NCBI GenBank assembly: GCA_016705545.1
Contig: JADIYA010000001.1
Location: forward strand, 868,001-932,000
Length of the DNA stretch: 64,000 nucleotides
Reading direction: 5' to 3'
Origin: Flavobacteriales bacterium
GTDB taxonomy: Bacteria > Bacteroidota > Bacteroidia > Flavobacteriales_F > PHOS-HE28
This document shows positions 63,492 to 64,000 of the stretch, piece by piece. Both the position numbers and the translations under genes were made by a program. The stretch's first letter is position 1; each line of letters starts with the position of its first letter. The notes beneath the pieces are model-generated. The model ran no database searches. It was not told the origin of the DNA and saw only the letters and a program-made list of their open reading frames with translations.

Positions 63492-64000
63492 CTACTTATG
63501 CAGCACCAACACCTCGATCCAAGGTTTCCTGACCAAACGCGGCACCTGGCATCCTTCGGCAGGGAATCCCTTGGGAATCAGGAGGAAGGGCCGCTCATTA
63601 TCGGGGCGGCCCATCACATGGGTCAAAAAAGTTCATGGGGCTTGGCGTGTGGGTGAGCGTGGCCAGCCCGGCGTGGTGGGCGGCGGCAATAGCATCCCGG
63701 TGGCAATGCCAACGCTCTCGTTCACATAGTAGTTCTGGTGCTTGCGGCCACTGGCTCCGGTCTCGTAGGCGCGCTTGAATACCACCACCAGCCAGGGTGC
63801 GATCTCGAGGAACGGCTTGTCGGCATCGGTACCGAAGGGCTTGAGGTCGTTGAGCCATTCCTCGCTCATGCGACCTCCATAGTTGATGCGCTCCTCCTCC
63901 TCGGCGGCCTCGCGGATGCGCCGTTTGAGTTCCAGGTCGCCAACAGCCACGAAGGTCCACGGCTGCTTATGCGCGCCGCTGGGTGCGGTGCTGGCCGCGC
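63492..64000 (-). pseudogene. nitroreductase-family protein, 5' truncated by the window edge, two frameshifts
   Basis: The visible N-terminal part [20 protein letters not shown] is the flavin-binding start of the nitroreductase family. After VGIATGML the frame needs one base near 63690, giving [23 protein letters not shown] second change at the six-A run (63625-63630) restores [19 protein letters not shown] and the end at a TAG (63492-63494). The family uses FMN and NAD(P)H to reduce nitro groups, quinones or similar. The start lies beyond base 64000. Confidence 0.8.

Overview
The window looks like a chromosomal segment of a fairly GC-rich member of the Bacteroidota, most likely Flavobacteriales. 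The evidence is a PorZ-type propeller and several large secreted proteins with C-terminal type IX secretion (T9SS) sorting domains, lineage-typical genes (DUF4175, IPExxxVDY, YHS/DoxX), the gene order acpP-fabF-rnc-IPExxxVDY-pyk, and Bacteroidota-style promoters (TTG, 18-19 nt, TANNTTTG). Most of the window is about 60% GC by eye. The stretch from about 25.7 to 34.5 kb is visibly poorer in GC.

Layout. 0-6.5 kb: a coiled-coil lipoprotein, then a leftward run of ATP-grasp, DinB, DoxX, YHS, gpsA and a frameshifted M28 peptidase. 6.5-12.2 kb: a YkvA-like protein, an exported S9 peptidase, recO, porZ and tRNA-Cys. 12.3-21.3 kb: folB, gltX, then three related T9SS cargo proteins with a GNAT protein and a family 2 glycosyltransferase among them. 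21.4-28.1 kb: the module DUF4175, RsbW-like ATPase, ybeY, mnmG. 28.1-34.1 kb: a methyltransferase, an aldehyde dehydrogenase, a TlpA-like lipoprotein, an intact M28 peptidase and rpiB. 34.1-34.5 kb: a 423-bp AT-richer gap with DnaA-box-like sites. 34.5-39.8 kb: a MORN-repeat protein, a six-PAS histidine kinase and a LytTR response regulator, apparently one operon. 39.8-48.0 kb: rnr, prs, rplY, pth, a biotinyl-carrier protein, an exported superoxide dismutase, an acyltransferase, a PfkB kinase and tRNA-Asn. 48.1-59.2 kb: a PKD tandem-repeat protein, an outer-surface candidate, asd, a lamin-tail protein, gabT-nitrilase-VOC and a YCF48-like protein. 59.2-64 kb: pyk, IPExxxVDY, rnc, fabF, acpP and a truncated nitroreductase.

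Most notable signals. Two parS-like palindromes lie about 409 bp apart, one inside mnmG and one on the start codon of the next gene. About 6 kb away is a gap that could be the replication origin, so this may be the origin/segregation region. In the last 4 kb at least 15 single-base indels break essential genes (pyk, rnc, fabF), which points to sequencing error rather than gene decay. Another single-base deletion, at about 5665, removes a zinc-ligand histidine from an M28 peptidase. Genes are given with reconstructed spans where frames are broken.
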